From: Kroppenstedtia sanguinis | GTDB lineage: Bacteria; Bacillota; Bacilli; Thermoactinomycetales; DSM-45169 | DNA length: 64,000 nt | Assembly: GCF_050433445.1 (NCBI RefSeq) | Contig: NZ_JBNPXF010000014.1 | Location: 22,870 to 86,869 of the forward strand | Direction of reading: 5' to 3' | Shown: positions 52,575 through 62,283 of the stretch, in pieces | Position numbering within the stretch: the stretch's first letter is position 1 | Layout: the number at the start of each line of letters is the position of its first letter | Notes under the pieces: model-generated | What the model saw: only the letters and a program-made list of their open reading frames with translations | Told to the model about the DNA's origin: nothing | The model's database searches: none | Program-made: the position numbers and the translations under genes

Positions 52575-52718
52575 GGATTTCTCCCCCTTTTGAACACCTA
52601 TCTACAGAATACATGACAATACGTTCCCGAAAAAGAGATGGCTCCCCAATCACAGGATTTAGCCTTCTCAAGGGCGTATATATTTAAAAAGGAATACAAC
52701 TAGAGGAGGAAGCAACCC

Positions 52719-55133
52719 ATGGAATCACCTGGAATCGATCCCCCATCATCCACAAAGAAGAAGCGGAAAAACTGGAAAAAGATCATCTACATCACACTTA
52801 CTCTGCTGCTGGTATTTGCTGTCGGTGGAACTCTAACCGCCGGTTGGTATCTCCACCGACCCTTGCCTGACTCAGAGGGAACCCTTACCTTTTCCGGTCT
52901 CCGGGAACCAGTGGATGTGTACCGGGATAACCGCGGAGTCCCTCGCATCCTGGCTAAAAATCCGCAGGATCTCTACTATGCCCAAGGGCTTGTCACGGCC
53001 CAGGATCGTCTGTTTCAGATGGAGATGAGCCGGCGATTGGCCTCCGGGCGCCTCAGTGAGGTGGTCGGGGAAAAAGCTGTGGACCAGGACCGATTCTTCC
53101 GGACCTTTGGACTGCGCCGAGCAGCGGAAGCCTCCCTCTCTTCCTACTCCGGTGAAGCTCTGAACGCATTAAAAAGTTATGCCCAGGGAGTCAACGCCTA
53201 TATCCGACAAGCGACGGAAAATGGGGAACTGCCAGTGGAGTTCACCCTGTTGGGAGTGGAACCAGAACCCTGGTCGCCGGTGGATTCCCTCACCATCGGA
53301 AAATACATGGCCTACGACCTGGGTGGCCGCTGGCGAGGGCAGGCCTTCCGCCATGAACTGTTACGCCTGTTTCCCAAAAAGCAAGCTCTTGAACTCTTTC
53401 CCACGTACCCTCAGGAGGGACCGCGGATCGCCGGGGAAACTTCTTCCTCGCTGAATCTGTCGCAACAGCTGGCCTCCGCCGTCTTTCCCCGGGAGCAGAA
53501 CGGGAGCAACAACTGGGTAGTCTCTGGGAAGAAAACCGAGTCGGGCAAACCTCTCCTCGCCAATGATCCCCATCTCTCCATCGCCACCCCTGCTATCTGG
53601 TACCAAACAGAGCTGAAAAGCCCTGGACTCCACGTCAGCGGTGTCACCTTTGCCGGGGTGCCCGGAATCGTGGTAGGCCACAATGAACAGATCGCCTGGG
53701 GGGTGACCAATGTCGGCCCCGATGTGCAGGATCTCTACATCGAAAAACGACACCCGGATCATCCCGATCGATTCCTCTACGAAGGAAAATGGGAGCAAGC
53801 TCGCCGGATCCCGGAAAAGATCCGGGTCAAAGATGGAAAGGATCAAACTCTGGAGGTGATGGTGACCCGGCACGGTCCCATTGTTACCGAGTTTGCCCGC
53901 CCCGACGGAAAAATGAAAAAACCGGACACCGCTTTGTCCATGCGTTGGACCGCCCTGGAACCGACCACGGAGCTGGAAGCCGTTCTCCGCTTCAACCGGG
54001 CGAAAAATTGGAAAGAGTTTCGGAAAGCCCTGACATACTTCAAAGCTCCCGCCCAAAATTTTGTCTTTGCCTCTACCGATGGCACGATTGCCTACCGGGC
54101 TAACGGCTGGATCCCCATTCGTCAAAAAGGGGAGGGGCTACTACCGGTCCCCGGTTGGAAAAAAGAGTACGAATGGAAGGGGTACATCCCTTGGAAAGAG
54201 CTTCCTACCGTAGTCAATCCGGACTCCGGCTGGATCGCCACCGCCAATAACAAGATCACCGGAGAGGATTATCCCTACCATATCACCCACACTTGGGCTG
54301 AACCCTATCGTGCTGCCCGTATCAAAGAAGTGCTACAGCAAAAGAAAAGCTTCACAGTAGCCGATATGGAAAAACTGCAGACGGATACCAAAAACCTGCG
54401 TGCCCAATGGCTCACTCCTCTTCTCCTTCAACAGGCCAAGGGAGAGACATGGACTGCAGAGGAGGCCGCCGCCCTTCAGTTGTTGCGGAAATGGAATTTC
54501 CACGATGATCCCAAACAGGGGGCTCCCCTCCTCCATCATCTCTGGATAAATGAATTGGAGAAGAAACTTTACCAACCCTTGAATGAAAAAACCCTGGACC
54601 TTTTTGAAGGAAAAACCCAAGTAACCGACCACCTGCTCCGTCAAGCCGCCGACGGTAAGCCTGGATGGTGGATCCAAAACCAAGGTGGGCTGAAAAAACT
54701 GTTCCTCTCTTCTTTTAAGGAGGCCGTGCGTCGTGGACAGGATTTACAGGGGAAGGATCCGACCCACTGGCAATGGGGGCAATTTCATCAGGTTGTTTTC
54801 AGCCATCCCCTGAGCGAGGTGTCCCCGTTGAATCTCTTGTTTAATAGGCAACCGATCCCTGTCGGAGGAAGTGACATGACGGTGATGGCCGCCGGTTGGA
54901 ATTTCGATTCCGGTGAGGTGGATCACGGGGCTTCCTGGCGGACCGTTGTCGACTTGGCAAAGCCTCGTCACAGCTGGGATGTAGTGGGACCGGGACAGTC
55001 GGGACAGGTGATGAGTCCTTGGTACCATGACCAGGCAGAAGATTGGGTTCAAGGTCGTTATCATGAGACGCGGATGATGGATAACCCCGGACTCCCTGAC
55101 GGAAAATTACTCCGTCTCTTGCCATCCAAATAA
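52719..55133 (+). CDS. Penicillin acylase-family hydrolase
   Basis: Ntn-hydrolase precursor, anchored or exported: a Lys-rich N-terminus followed by a hydrophobic helix (IIYITLTLLLVFAVGGTLTA). Self-cleavage should expose Ser263 in NGSNNWVVSG as the nucleophile. LLANDPHLSIATPAIWYQ and AWGVTNVGPDVQDLYIE are family motifs. The 804-residue length is normal. Substrate could be acyl-homoserine lactones, penicillins or other amides and cannot be decided. Single gene with ribosome site GAGGAGGAAG; terminator at 55147-55191. Confidence 0.92.
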   Translation: MESPGIDPPSSTKKKRKNWKKIIYITLTLLLVFAVGGTLTAGWYLHRPLPDSEGTLTFSGLREPVDVYRDNRGVPRILAKNPQDLYYAQGLVTAQDRLFQMEMSRRLASGRLSEVVGEKAVDQDRFFRTFGLRRAAEASLSSYSGEALNALKSYAQGVNAYIRQATENGELPVEFTLLGVEPEPWSPVDSLTIGKYMAYDLGGRWRGQAFRHELLRLFPKKQALELFPTYPQEGPRIAGETSSSLNLSQQLASAVFPREQNGSNNWVVSGKKTESGKPLLANDPHLSIATPAIWYQTELKSPGLHVSGVTFAGVPGIVVGHNEQIAWGVTNVGPDVQDLYIEKRHPDHPDRFLYEGKWEQARRIPEKIRVKDGKDQTLEVMVTRHGPIVTEFARPDGKMKKPDTALSMRWTALEPTTELEAVLRFNRAKNWKEFRKALTYFKAPAQNFVFASTDGTIAYRANGWIPIRQKGEGLLPVPGWKKEYEWKGYIPWKELPTVVNPDSGWIATANNKITGEDYPYHITHTWAEPYRAARIKEVLQQKKSFTVADMEKLQTDTKNLRAQWLTPLLLQQAKGETWTAEEAAALQLLRKWNFHDDPKQGAPLLHHLWINELEKKLYQPLNEKTLDLFEGKTQVTDHLLRQAADGKPGWWIQNQGGLKKLFLSSFKEAVRRGQDLQGKDPTHWQWGQFHQVVFSHPLSEVSPLNLLFNRQPIPVGGSDMTVMAAGWNFDSGEVDHGASWRTVVDLAKPRHSWDVVGPGQSGQVMSPWYHDQAEDWVQGRYHETRMMDNPGLPDGKLLRLLPSK

Positions 55134-55146
55134 AACAGACATCTGA

Positions 55147-55191
55147 CATCCGGCGACCCATCCACAGGGTTCGCTGGATGTTTGACTTTTT
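55147..55191 (+). terminator. Terminator after the acylase gene
   Basis: Stem CATCCGGCGA/TCGCTGGATG followed by TTTGACTTTTTC. Confidence 0.65.
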
Positions 55192-55379
55192 CGGGAACCT
55201 TGTCCACAAGGGTCCTCCGTGGTATTATTTTGATTAGTCGTTCTATTTGTAACAGATTCCAGCTTAAAAAGCTGTCCCCGGAAGGGTGGAATAACCCATG
55301 GAACCTCTTTAGCTCATCAGAACCAAGAAAACCCCATCTCAACTTAGAACGTCGTATGCTTCCAAGGAGGGACACCTGA

Positions 55380-56636
55380 GTGGAAAAAAGCAAAAATCGT
55401 TGGTTGATCGCCGCATCCGCTGTCGGAATACACCTTTCTATCGGATCCGTTTACGCTTGGAGTGTGTTCAACAATCCGTTGAAAGACCAATTCGGCTGGA
55501 GTGACGGTGAGATCTCCTTCGCCTTCAGCCTCGCCATTTTATTTCTAGGCTTATCAGCTGCCTTTCTGGGGCATTACGTAGAAAAGCATGGACCGCGTAA
55601 GTCGGGGATCCTGGCGGCTCTTTTTTTCGGTGTAGGAATTATAGGTTCCGGACTCGCAGTCAACCTAGGCTCCCTGTATATGCTCTATCTTTTCTATGGG
55701 GTCCTGGGTGGAATCGGCCTGGGGGTCGGTTACATCGCACCGGTCTCCACCTTGGTCAAATGGTTTCCGGACCGGCGCGGATTGGCCACCGGTCTGGCGA
55801 TCATGGGATTCGGCTTTGCTTCACTGATCAGCAGTCCAATCATGGCACGGCTAATCGAGTCCGTGGGAATTGCAAACACGTTCTATCTCTTAGGTGCGAT
55901 TTACTTTATCGTGATGTTCTTCTCTTCCCGGTATCTGGCCCCACCCCCGAAGGATTGGTTGCCCCCCGGATTCAAAGAGAAGGTGGACTCCGGCAAAGCC
56001 CACGTCAAAAAAGATATCGCTCAATTGACAGCCAATGAAGCGATCAAGACCCGCCGTTTCTATTTTTTATGGTTGATGCTGTTTATCAATGTCACCTGTG
56101 GAATCGCTATCATTTCCGTAGCCTCCCCTGTGGCCCAAGAGATTACGGGGATGAGTGCGTTGAGCGCCGCCACGATGGTCGGCCTGATGGGCCTGTTCAA
56201 CGGAATGGGACGGATCGGCTGGGCATCATTTTCCGACTATATCGGGCGACCGGCCACCTATACTGCCTTCTTTGTTATCCAAGTACTCGCATTTTTCTTC
56301 CTGCCGCAAATCACTCACTCCCTTCTGTTCCAACTTCTCCTCTTTCTGATCATGACCTGTTACGGCGGGGGTTTTGCATCCATTCCCGCTTATATCGGTG
56401 ATCTGTTCGGTACCAAGCAATTGGGTGCTATTCATGGATATATTTTGACTGCATGGTCTGCCGCGGGGCTTGTCGGACCCTCGATCACCTCCTGGGTTCA
56501 TGAAACCACCGGGAGCTATGCAGGTAGTCTGACTTTCTTTACCGGTTTCTTTACCATCGCATTGATTATCTCCCTCTGGATTCGATCCGATATCAACCGT
56601 CTGAAAAAGGCTCCCACAGCTCCTGCGAACTTATGA
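55380..56636 (+). CDS. OFA-family MFS transporter
   Basis: Oxalate/formate antiporter-like major facilitator. The 418-residue protein has 12 membrane segments, the OFA start WLIAASAVGIHLSIGSVYAWSVF, and VSTLVKWFPDRRGLATGLAIMGFGF, a hallmark of the family. Start GTG at 55380 after AAGGAGGGACACC. Substrate unknown; likely a monocarboxylate. A MITE-like element lies right after it. Confidence 0.92.
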   Translation: MEKSKNRWLIAASAVGIHLSIGSVYAWSVFNNPLKDQFGWSDGEISFAFSLAILFLGLSAAFLGHYVEKHGPRKSGILAALFFGVGIIGSGLAVNLGSLYMLYLFYGVLGGIGLGVGYIAPVSTLVKWFPDRRGLATGLAIMGFGFASLISSPIMARLIESVGIANTFYLLGAIYFIVMFFSSRYLAPPPKDWLPPGFKEKVDSGKAHVKKDIAQLTANEAIKTRRFYFLWLMLFINVTCGIAIISVASPVAQEITGMSALSAATMVGLMGLFNGMGRIGWASFSDYIGRPATYTAFFVIQVLAFFFLPQITHSLLFQLLLFLIMTCYGGGFASIPAYIGDLFGTKQLGAIHGYILTAWSAAGLVGPSITSWVHETTGSYAGSLTFFTGFFTIALIISLWIRSDINRLKKAPTAPANL

Positions 56637-56643
56637 CTCCAAT

Positions 56644-56904
56644 CAGGGCTGTTGATTAACCAGAAAATAGGCGGCGGAAGGGAGTCGTGTGCTGCCAAAG
56701 CGACCTTTGCCATCCTACTCAGCGGAGAATCTGGAGAGAGGGCGTTTAGGGGCAACATTCCTTCCCTGTGTTGCTTCCGTAAGGCTTTGCCCCTGCCCGA
56801 TCGGAAGATTTGGAGCGGCCAGTTTTCACTTCCTTGCCGGATGGCAACGGTCGCGTGGTAGAACACGATCTCCCCACCTAAAATATGGCTAATCAACACG
56901 CCTG
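56644..56904. mobile_element. MITE-like element, subfamily B, copy 2 (261 bp)
   Basis: Left end CAGGGCTGTTGATTAACCAG, right end CTAATCAACACGCCTG. Perfect 9-bp target duplication GACTCCAAT at 56635-56643 and 56905-56913. It lacks 48 bp present in copy 1 but is otherwise nearly identical, suggesting recent movement. Confidence 0.92.
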
Positions 56905-57007
56905 GACTCCAATATCCGTCCCCTCCAGTGCCGCATAGGGCAGCAAATCACCGGAAAAAGATCCAATTTTTGAAGGAAACTGGGATCTAGCGGATATTGG
57001 AGCGAAT

Positions 57008-57057
57008 TTAAAAACGAAGACACCCCTTCTCCGCCATATCTGGTGAGATGGGGTGTC
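57008..57057 (-). terminator. Terminator after the HTH gene
   Basis: Minus-strand hairpin GACACCCC/GGGGTGTC ending in TTCGTTTTT, 4 bp past the stop. Confidence 0.8.
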
Positions 57058-57060
57058 ATT

Positions 57061-57264
57061 TCATTCGTCGAATAGATCTTGAACGGAGCAATCAAAAACT
57101 CGAGCGAGAGACTTGAGATGGTCTCGCTTCACGGAGACCCAATCGTCCTTGTAATAGTCAAGAATGGTATTGTATCGGATCCCGCTTTTTTCTGTGAGAT
57201 CCTTCTTAGTCATTCGGTACTTTCCTGCTAGTTCAGAGACTCGCAGCAAAGGAATCCACCCCAT
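57061..57264 (-). CDS. Small XRE-type HTH regulator
   Basis: The 67-residue protein is a single Cro/C1-type helix-turn-helix: VSELAGKYRMTKKDLTEKSG, IRYNTILDYYKDDWVSVKRD and LKSLARVFDCSVQDLFDE. Similar stand-alone HTH proteins are common in Bacillales. The ATG has a weak ribosome site; a TTG five codons in behind GATGGGGTGG is possible. Target unknown. No toxin partner is adjacent. Confidence 0.85.
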   Translation of the reverse strand: MGWIPLLRVSELAGKYRMTKKDLTEKSGIRYNTILDYYKDDWVSVKRDHLKSLARVFDCSVQDLFDE

Positions 57265-57390
57265 CTTTCAAATCTTGACTTTCCTTCATTATAGCAGGGC
57301 TTGAAATGTTGGATAGATGCATGTTCCAAAGTGTTTCATCAAGTCTCCTCCCGTCCACCCACTTTCACAGACCTGGGGGCCTTTGTTAAA

Positions 57391-57437
57391 TAATGAAACC
57401 CGGCTGCCGGATTCTCCGGTGGGCCGGGTTTCATTAT
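57391..57437 (-). terminator. Terminator overlapping the end of the thioesterase gene
   Basis: Long near-perfect stem AATGAAACCCGGC/GCCGGGTTTCATT with flanking A/T runs, usable in both directions. Confidence 0.85.
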
Positions 57438-57853
57438 TAATCTTTCTTCCCTTTTTCCCCTTTCAGAGGCAGAATGGCCATCGTACAGCGAGAGACACAG
57501 AGGAGTCGCTCTTCCTCATCCTGGATCCGAACCTCCCACACCATCGTGGTCCTCCCTTTGTGCAAGGGTTCCGCCACTGCAGTAACAGTGCCCTTCCGTT
57601 TGGGACGAATATGATTGGCGTTAATCTCCAATCCCACCGTGGTCTCCTTTTCCTGGTCACAGTTCAGCCACGCCCCGAGACTAGCGGCAGTCTCCGCCAA
57701 TACAACGGAAACACCTCCATGCAGGATCCCGTAAGGTTGGTGGTGTCGTCCGTCCACCGGCATCTTCAGGATGACACGTTCCGGTGTCAATTCCTCGGTT
57801 TCAATCCCCAGTACTTCCATAACGGTTTGGGGGTTCGACTCAGTCTTTTGCAT
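57437..57853 (-). CDS. PaaI-type hotdog thioesterase
   Basis: Acyl-CoA thioesterase of about 138 residues. Seen: QPYGILHGGVSVVLAETAAS (the hotdog catalytic loop), and ANHIRPKRKGTVTAVAEPLHKGRTTMVWEV (read in parts). Substrate may be DHNA-CoA or an aromatic acyl-CoA; not decided. ATG 57853 follows GGAGAGGATTCCC; the frame is open 15 codons further. Confidence 0.9.
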   Translation of the reverse strand: MQKTESNPQTVMEVLGIETEELTPERVILKMPVDGRHHQPYGILHGGVSVVLAETAASLGAWLNCDQEKETTVGLEINANHIRPKRKGTVTAVAEPLHKGRTTMVWEVRIQDEEERLLCVSRCTMAILPLKGEKGKKD

Positions 57854-58112
57854 GGGAATCCTCTCCGATCCGAATTCAATCATCCTCCCTTTCTTCATCC
57901 TTCATCACCATTCGCCTTCCCCGCCCCGACATCCTCCCCAATTTGTCATTTACAGCTACTCCTAGGCCAAACGCCGTTTCTTTCGATCCCAGAATTCCAT
58001 AGAATATCCTATTAACCTGGGAGGACGGTTATTTCTATGATCTGGCTCGCTTTTACCCCGGTCTTACTTTACTTATTGGCAGAAGGGACCCGAAAGCGAC
58101 CTCAGGGGGAGC
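57854..58112. other. Intergenic region
   Basis: No supported gene. A short plus-strand frame starting 58037 behind GGGAGGACGG (MIWLAFTPVLLYLLAEG) runs into the PTS terminator and then antisense to the EIIA gene; I regard it as doubtful. Confidence 0.35.
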
Positions 58113-58147
58113 AAAAAAAAGATCCGGATGCGCATCCGGGCTTTTTC
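58113..58147 (-). terminator. Terminator of the PTS operon
   Basis: Perfect palindrome CCGGATGCGCATCCGG with eight T on the minus strand and a CTTTTT run on the plus strand. Confidence 0.85.
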
Positions 58148-58160
58148 TATTCTGAACGGC

Positions 58161-58616
58161 TTATTCTATTTTCCCCAGCAATTCTAGAGTCGTTTCTTTC
58201 GTTTGAGAGTTTAGAAGTTCTGTACGGAACGCCTCATCCATCAGTTTTCGAGACAACATCTGCAAAATTTTCAGATGCTCCTGACCTGCATTCTTCTCCG
58301 GAACAGCAATCATAAAGATAAGTTTAGCCTTTTCTCCATCCATACTGTTCCATTCAATACCTTCCCGTTTTATACCCAGAGCGACCCTCGCCGTGTTCAC
58401 CCCATCAGATTTACCGTGGGGAATTGCAATGCCGAATCCGATGCCAGTACTCCCTTCTTTTTCTCGAAGGTACAAATCCTTCTTAAACCTCTCCAGCTGA
58501 TTCAATGCTCCGCTTTGGTCGATGAGATCTGCCATCTCTTCCATCACTTCGTCTTTACTCGTACCGGTTAACTCCATTTTTACGAGATCTTCACTGATTA
58601 AGTCAGTCAGTTTCAT
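58161..58616 (-). CDS. PTS fructose-type EIIA
   Basis: Cytoplasmic phosphocarrier of a fructose-family phosphotransferase system. The 151-residue domain has the phosphorylated histidine at position 68 in GIAIPHGKSDGV. It lies 16 bp after the EIIBC gene on the same strand, so the two form one transporter. Sugar not certain. Confidence 0.93.
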   Translation of the reverse strand: MKLTDLISEDLVKMELTGTSKDEVMEEMADLIDQSGALNQLERFKKDLYLREKEGSTGIGFGIAIPHGKSDGVNTARVALGIKREGIEWNSMDGEKAKLIFMIAVPEKNAGQEHLKILQMLSRKLMDEAFRTELLNSQTKETTLELLGKIE

Positions 58617-58632
58617 TTGTAAATAACCCCCG

Positions 58633-60057
58633 CTACTGAAGTGAGTCTACAGGTTTTTTTAAGAAGTTTACCAACAATGCGGTGACAATCACCCCGGCGA
58701 CGATGGAAAGGAAAAACATCGGCACATGTTCTACCGCTTGGAAGAGAGCAACGATCGGTCCTCCGTGGGGTACGTTATCTGTGACGCCACTGGCCATTGC
58801 AATCGTGGCAGCCACCATCGAACCTGCCATAATGCTAGGAATCACCCGTAACGGGTCTCTGGCAGCAAAAGGGATGGCTCCTTCCGAGATCCCCACCAGT
58901 CCCATGGCTAAAGCCGCTTTTCCAGCTTCCAATTCTTCTTTGATATACTTTTGTTTGTTGAGCAGTGAGGCGAGCCCCATACCGAGTGGGGGGACTGGAA
59001 TGGCTGCAGCGATGGCTCCCATGATCGTGGGCTGACCTGCCCCGATCATCGCAGCTCCAAACAAAAACGCAACCTTATTGACAGGCCCGCCCATGTCAAA
59101 GGAGACCATCCCACCCAGAATCAGTCCGAGGATGATTTTACTCGATCCAGTCATGCTGTTTAAACCGGCTGTTAAAGCTTCCATCAAGCCAGCAATCGGG
59201 CGACCCAGGACATAGATGAATAGAACACCGATAATCACCGAGGATACCAACGGGATGATGAGAACTGGCATAATCGGCTTGATCATATCCGGCACTTTCA
59301 TTGCCTTGATCGCCTTCACGATATAACCGGCCAGAAACCCTACAATAATGCCGCCAATAAAACCCGCGCCTACTTCGCTATCGTAAAATTGTCCGTTCGC
59401 AGCGATATAACCGCCAATCATCCCTGGAGCGAGACCTGGGCGATCTGCAATGCTAACGGCGATAAAACCGGAAAGAATCGACACCATAAAGATAAAACCA
59501 ATGTTGCCGATATCGTTGATCTTTTGCCAAAAAGAACCCTCAGGGATCACAAAACCTTTTTCCGTTGGAACACCACCAAATCCAAGTGAGAGAGCAATCA
59601 GCAATCCGCCTACGACAACAAAGGGAATCATATAGGAGACACCGTTCATCAGGTGACTGTATATCAGTTTCCCCTTGTTTTTATGCTTTTTCTTCTCTTC
59701 CGGCGTTGATTTCACCTGCTCCGCAATAGGCTCCTTCTTTTCTCCGTAAACATCCACTTGCCCCACTTCAAACCGTCTGATCAATTCTTCCGGTCGGTGA
59801 ATCGCTTCCGTGACAGAGGTTTCAAGCAATTTTTTACCGACAAATCGCTCTTTGTCCACTTTCTTGTCTGCAGCGATGATGATACCATCCGCTTCCAGTA
59901 TTTCTTGATCGGTCAGTTCGTTTTCAATCCCAATGGAGCCTTGTGTCTCCACCTTGAGTTGGACACCTATCTTTTCAGCGGTTTTTGATAATTTTTCCGC
60001 TGCCATGTAGGTGTGGGCAATCCCTTTAGGACACGAAGTTACAGCCAATATTTTCAT
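58633..60057 (-). CDS. PTS fructose-type EIIBC
   Basis: Membrane permease with attached EIIB. The 474-residue protein starts MKILAVTSCPKGIAHTYMAA, where the Cys is the phosphorylation site, then an EIIC domain (SHLMNGVSYMIPFVVVGGLL, FDMGGPVNKVAFLFGAAM) with about nine membrane segments. There is no EIIA domain; that is the next gene. Fructose or mannose derivatives are the likely substrate. Confidence 0.94.
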   Translation of the reverse strand: MKILAVTSCPKGIAHTYMAAEKLSKTAEKIGVQLKVETQGSIGIENELTDQEILEADGIIIAADKKVDKERFVGKKLLETSVTEAIHRPEELIRRFEVGQVDVYGEKKEPIAEQVKSTPEEKKKHKNKGKLIYSHLMNGVSYMIPFVVVGGLLIALSLGFGGVPTEKGFVIPEGSFWQKINDIGNIGFIFMVSILSGFIAVSIADRPGLAPGMIGGYIAANGQFYDSEVGAGFIGGIIVGFLAGYIVKAIKAMKVPDMIKPIMPVLIIPLVSSVIIGVLFIYVLGRPIAGLMEALTAGLNSMTGSSKIILGLILGGMVSFDMGGPVNKVAFLFGAAMIGAGQPTIMGAIAAAIPVPPLGMGLASLLNKQKYIKEELEAGKAALAMGLVGISEGAIPFAARDPLRVIPSIMAGSMVAATIAMASGVTDNVPHGGPIVALFQAVEHVPMFFLSIVAGVIVTALLVNFLKKPVDSLQ

Positions 60058-60089
60058 CGAATCCCCCCTCTCAATTGAGTAGACCCTCT

Positions 60090-62051
60090 CTATAGGACGG
60101 AGAGAAATTCCGGCACGGTATGCTGACCTTTTAAGCTCTTCAGCAGGGATTTGTCTTCTGAAAGGCGGTTCAAATCTTCAAAAAGGCGCTGAGCCGCTTG
60201 AATATCAGTCCATTGAACCGCCAACAAAAACACGAAGGTCACCTCCTCGCCTCCCCAGTGGACCGGTTCCTGCAAACGGGCGACAGCGATCCCTGACTTT
60301 CGGATCAGTTCCGGACTTCCATGAGGAATGGCAATGCCACCGCCAATGAAGGTATGCGACAGATGTTCGCGCTCGATGACGCTTTTTCCATAAGCTTCTT
60401 CTACGTATTGCTCTTGCACGAGTGAGTCAGTCAAAAATTGAATAACCTCTAAATTATCTTGGTAATCCACATCGAGAAAGATCAGCTCGGGATGCAGATA
60501 GCGTCTTAACGCCAGATAACGCCCTGGCTTCTCCGTCGGAGGAGACAGCGGATGCTCCATCATCCGCTGAATCTGCTCACATTCCTCCTCGTTGAGCAAT
60601 GGAGAGATCGTAACCACCGGCAACGATAAATTGGGCAGTGGTACGGTACTGATTACAAAATCAGGTTTTACCTTTGCAATCGTCTGTCGTAATTCAAATG
60701 TAGAGACTGAGTCAGCCACCTCAAGGGATGGAAAATAGCGTTTCAGCTTAGAAACGATCAAAAGGGATGTACCCACGCCTGTCGTACACACGACGAGTAC
60801 TCTTCGCCTTGCTCGCCGTTCATTCTTCAGTCGCTCCAAAGCAGCCTGAACATGAAGTGTGAGATAAGCGACTTCATCTTCGGGAAAGCGGACACCTACC
60901 TGTTTTTCCACATCTGATATCACAGTGTAAATGAGCTCAAAGACATGGCGATAATTTACTTTAATCTCCTCGTTCATTGGGTTCAACAAAGTAAGGCCAT
61001 GCCGCAACCGATGGATCGTTGAACGAAGGTGCAAAGCCAATCCGATTAATAATTGTGTATCTTCTTTCAATGGCTCCTCGATCCATGGATTCATCTGTTC
61101 AATCAACTGTTCCGCGACAGCCAAGGCTTCTGTATCCATTTGTTTGATGGATTCCCTCAACCCCAGATCCTTCATGTGATAGTGTAACTTAGCTCCGAGC
61201 AAATGCAGCGTCAAATAACCTCTTTCTGTTTCCGGTATATGGACGGCAAAGGTCTTTTCTAACTCGGTTGCAAGAGCAGAGGCCGGCTGATATTCCCATT
61301 GATTCTGCAAGTATTTTAATTCTTGCAACGGCATGTAAATCTCGTTTCCCAACTTGATGCGCTGAATCGCAATCGCAATATGGATCAACATATTGGAGAT
61401 GGACTGGTCGGTAAAATAAAAGCCAAAAGTTTGTTGTAGCTGACGGATTTTACTTTCTATCAATGTCAGCTGATGTGGATCTGCAATGCCGTTGAATTCA
61501 AAACGAACATTTTTTGCGATGTCAGAACTCGGTTGCTCGCCGTTAAAAGAGGGAGCAAAGGTTTTGGACAAGGCAAGACGCTTTTCTTTTTCATTTCCTT
61601 CGATCTTGATGCCGAAGTGAGGCTTGCGCAACAACGTGAGATCGAAGCCTTGGGCCCATCGCTCCACTTGATTTAAAATTTTCCTCATCCGCTTCCGGCT
61701 CATGTAAAAAGTGTTACATAACTGTCGTAAGGTGATAAATTCATCACTTCTCAGCAAAAGTCGAACCACTTGCATCTGCCACTGGGGATCGGTCTCTGAT
61801 GCTATTTTTCCCAACCATTTTTTTAACCGTTCCTTTTCCTTCGGATGAGCCTTTAATAACACCCCGAGTCCGGGCTTTCGATGAATTGACACCGTTGGAT
61901 CATGGATCTGAAGCCATTCATGAATCGCTTTCAAATCATTCCGCACCGTTTTTTCGGAACAGTGCAGTTGTTTCCCGGCGGTTTCCGTTGAGATGTAATT
62001 CTCTTCCTGGAGCAACAACGCGAGCAGTTGTTTCTTTCGATCATCCCACAT
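60090..62051 (-). CDS. PRD-containing PTS-regulated transcription activator
   Basis: BglG/MtlR-type regulator of 653 residues. N-terminal HTH domains (LLQEENYISTETAGKQLHCS, then FITLRQLCNTFYMSRKRMRK), two PRD domains in the middle, an EIIB-like domain (VLVVCTTGVGTSLL) and a C-terminal EIIA domain (HTFIGGGIAIPHGSPELI). Phosphorylation by HPr and the EII pair would set its activity. Upstream of EIIBC-EIIA on the same strand, so it activates that operon. ATG 62051 preferred over GTG 62060. Confidence 0.92.
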   Translation of the reverse strand: MWDDRKKQLLALLLQEENYISTETAGKQLHCSEKTVRNDLKAIHEWLQIHDPTVSIHRKPGLGVLLKAHPKEKERLKKWLGKIASETDPQWQMQVVRLLLRSDEFITLRQLCNTFYMSRKRMRKILNQVERWAQGFDLTLLRKPHFGIKIEGNEKEKRLALSKTFAPSFNGEQPSSDIAKNVRFEFNGIADPHQLTLIESKIRQLQQTFGFYFTDQSISNMLIHIAIAIQRIKLGNEIYMPLQELKYLQNQWEYQPASALATELEKTFAVHIPETERGYLTLHLLGAKLHYHMKDLGLRESIKQMDTEALAVAEQLIEQMNPWIEEPLKEDTQLLIGLALHLRSTIHRLRHGLTLLNPMNEEIKVNYRHVFELIYTVISDVEKQVGVRFPEDEVAYLTLHVQAALERLKNERRARRRVLVVCTTGVGTSLLIVSKLKRYFPSLEVADSVSTFELRQTIAKVKPDFVISTVPLPNLSLPVVTISPLLNEEECEQIQRMMEHPLSPPTEKPGRYLALRRYLHPELIFLDVDYQDNLEVIQFLTDSLVQEQYVEEAYGKSVIEREHLSHTFIGGGIAIPHGSPELIRKSGIAVARLQEPVHWGGEEVTFVFLLAVQWTDIQAAQRLFEDLNRLSEDKSLLKSLKGQHTVPEFLSVL

Positions 62052-62237
62052 CTTTCTCACCAGCTTTAAGCTTATTATATCTGCCAGTTGATCTATATGA
62101 TGATCTTTCTTTTACCGTATTTTGCGGTAATCAACGGATGAATCCCAGATGATCCGCCAGACAGCGAAGCCAATTTTCCCGAATGAAGGGGAAAATCGGC
62201 TTTTCGGGATTGCGATCCCTCACCGACCTGACCCCAA

Positions 62238-62273
62238 AACAAAAGACCCTGCGATTTACAGTACGCAGAGTCT
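62238..62273 (-). terminator. Terminator after the lipoprotein gene
   Basis: Minus-strand stem AGACTCTGCG/CGCAGGGTCT followed by TTTGTTTT. A second hairpin (about 62166-62200) ends with CTTTTC on the plus strand. Confidence 0.7.
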
Positions 62274-62283
62274 CCACCTCGGA

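Noticed and set aside
57061..57264. HTH gene as antitoxin of a toxin-antitoxin pair
   Set aside because: No toxin-like ORF adjoins; the neighbours are a MITE-like element and a thioesterase.
58037..58315. Plus-strand ORF starting MIWLAFTPVLLYLLAEG
   Set aside because: Has a fair ribosome site, but runs through the PTS terminator and then antisense to the EIIA gene; kept only as a note.
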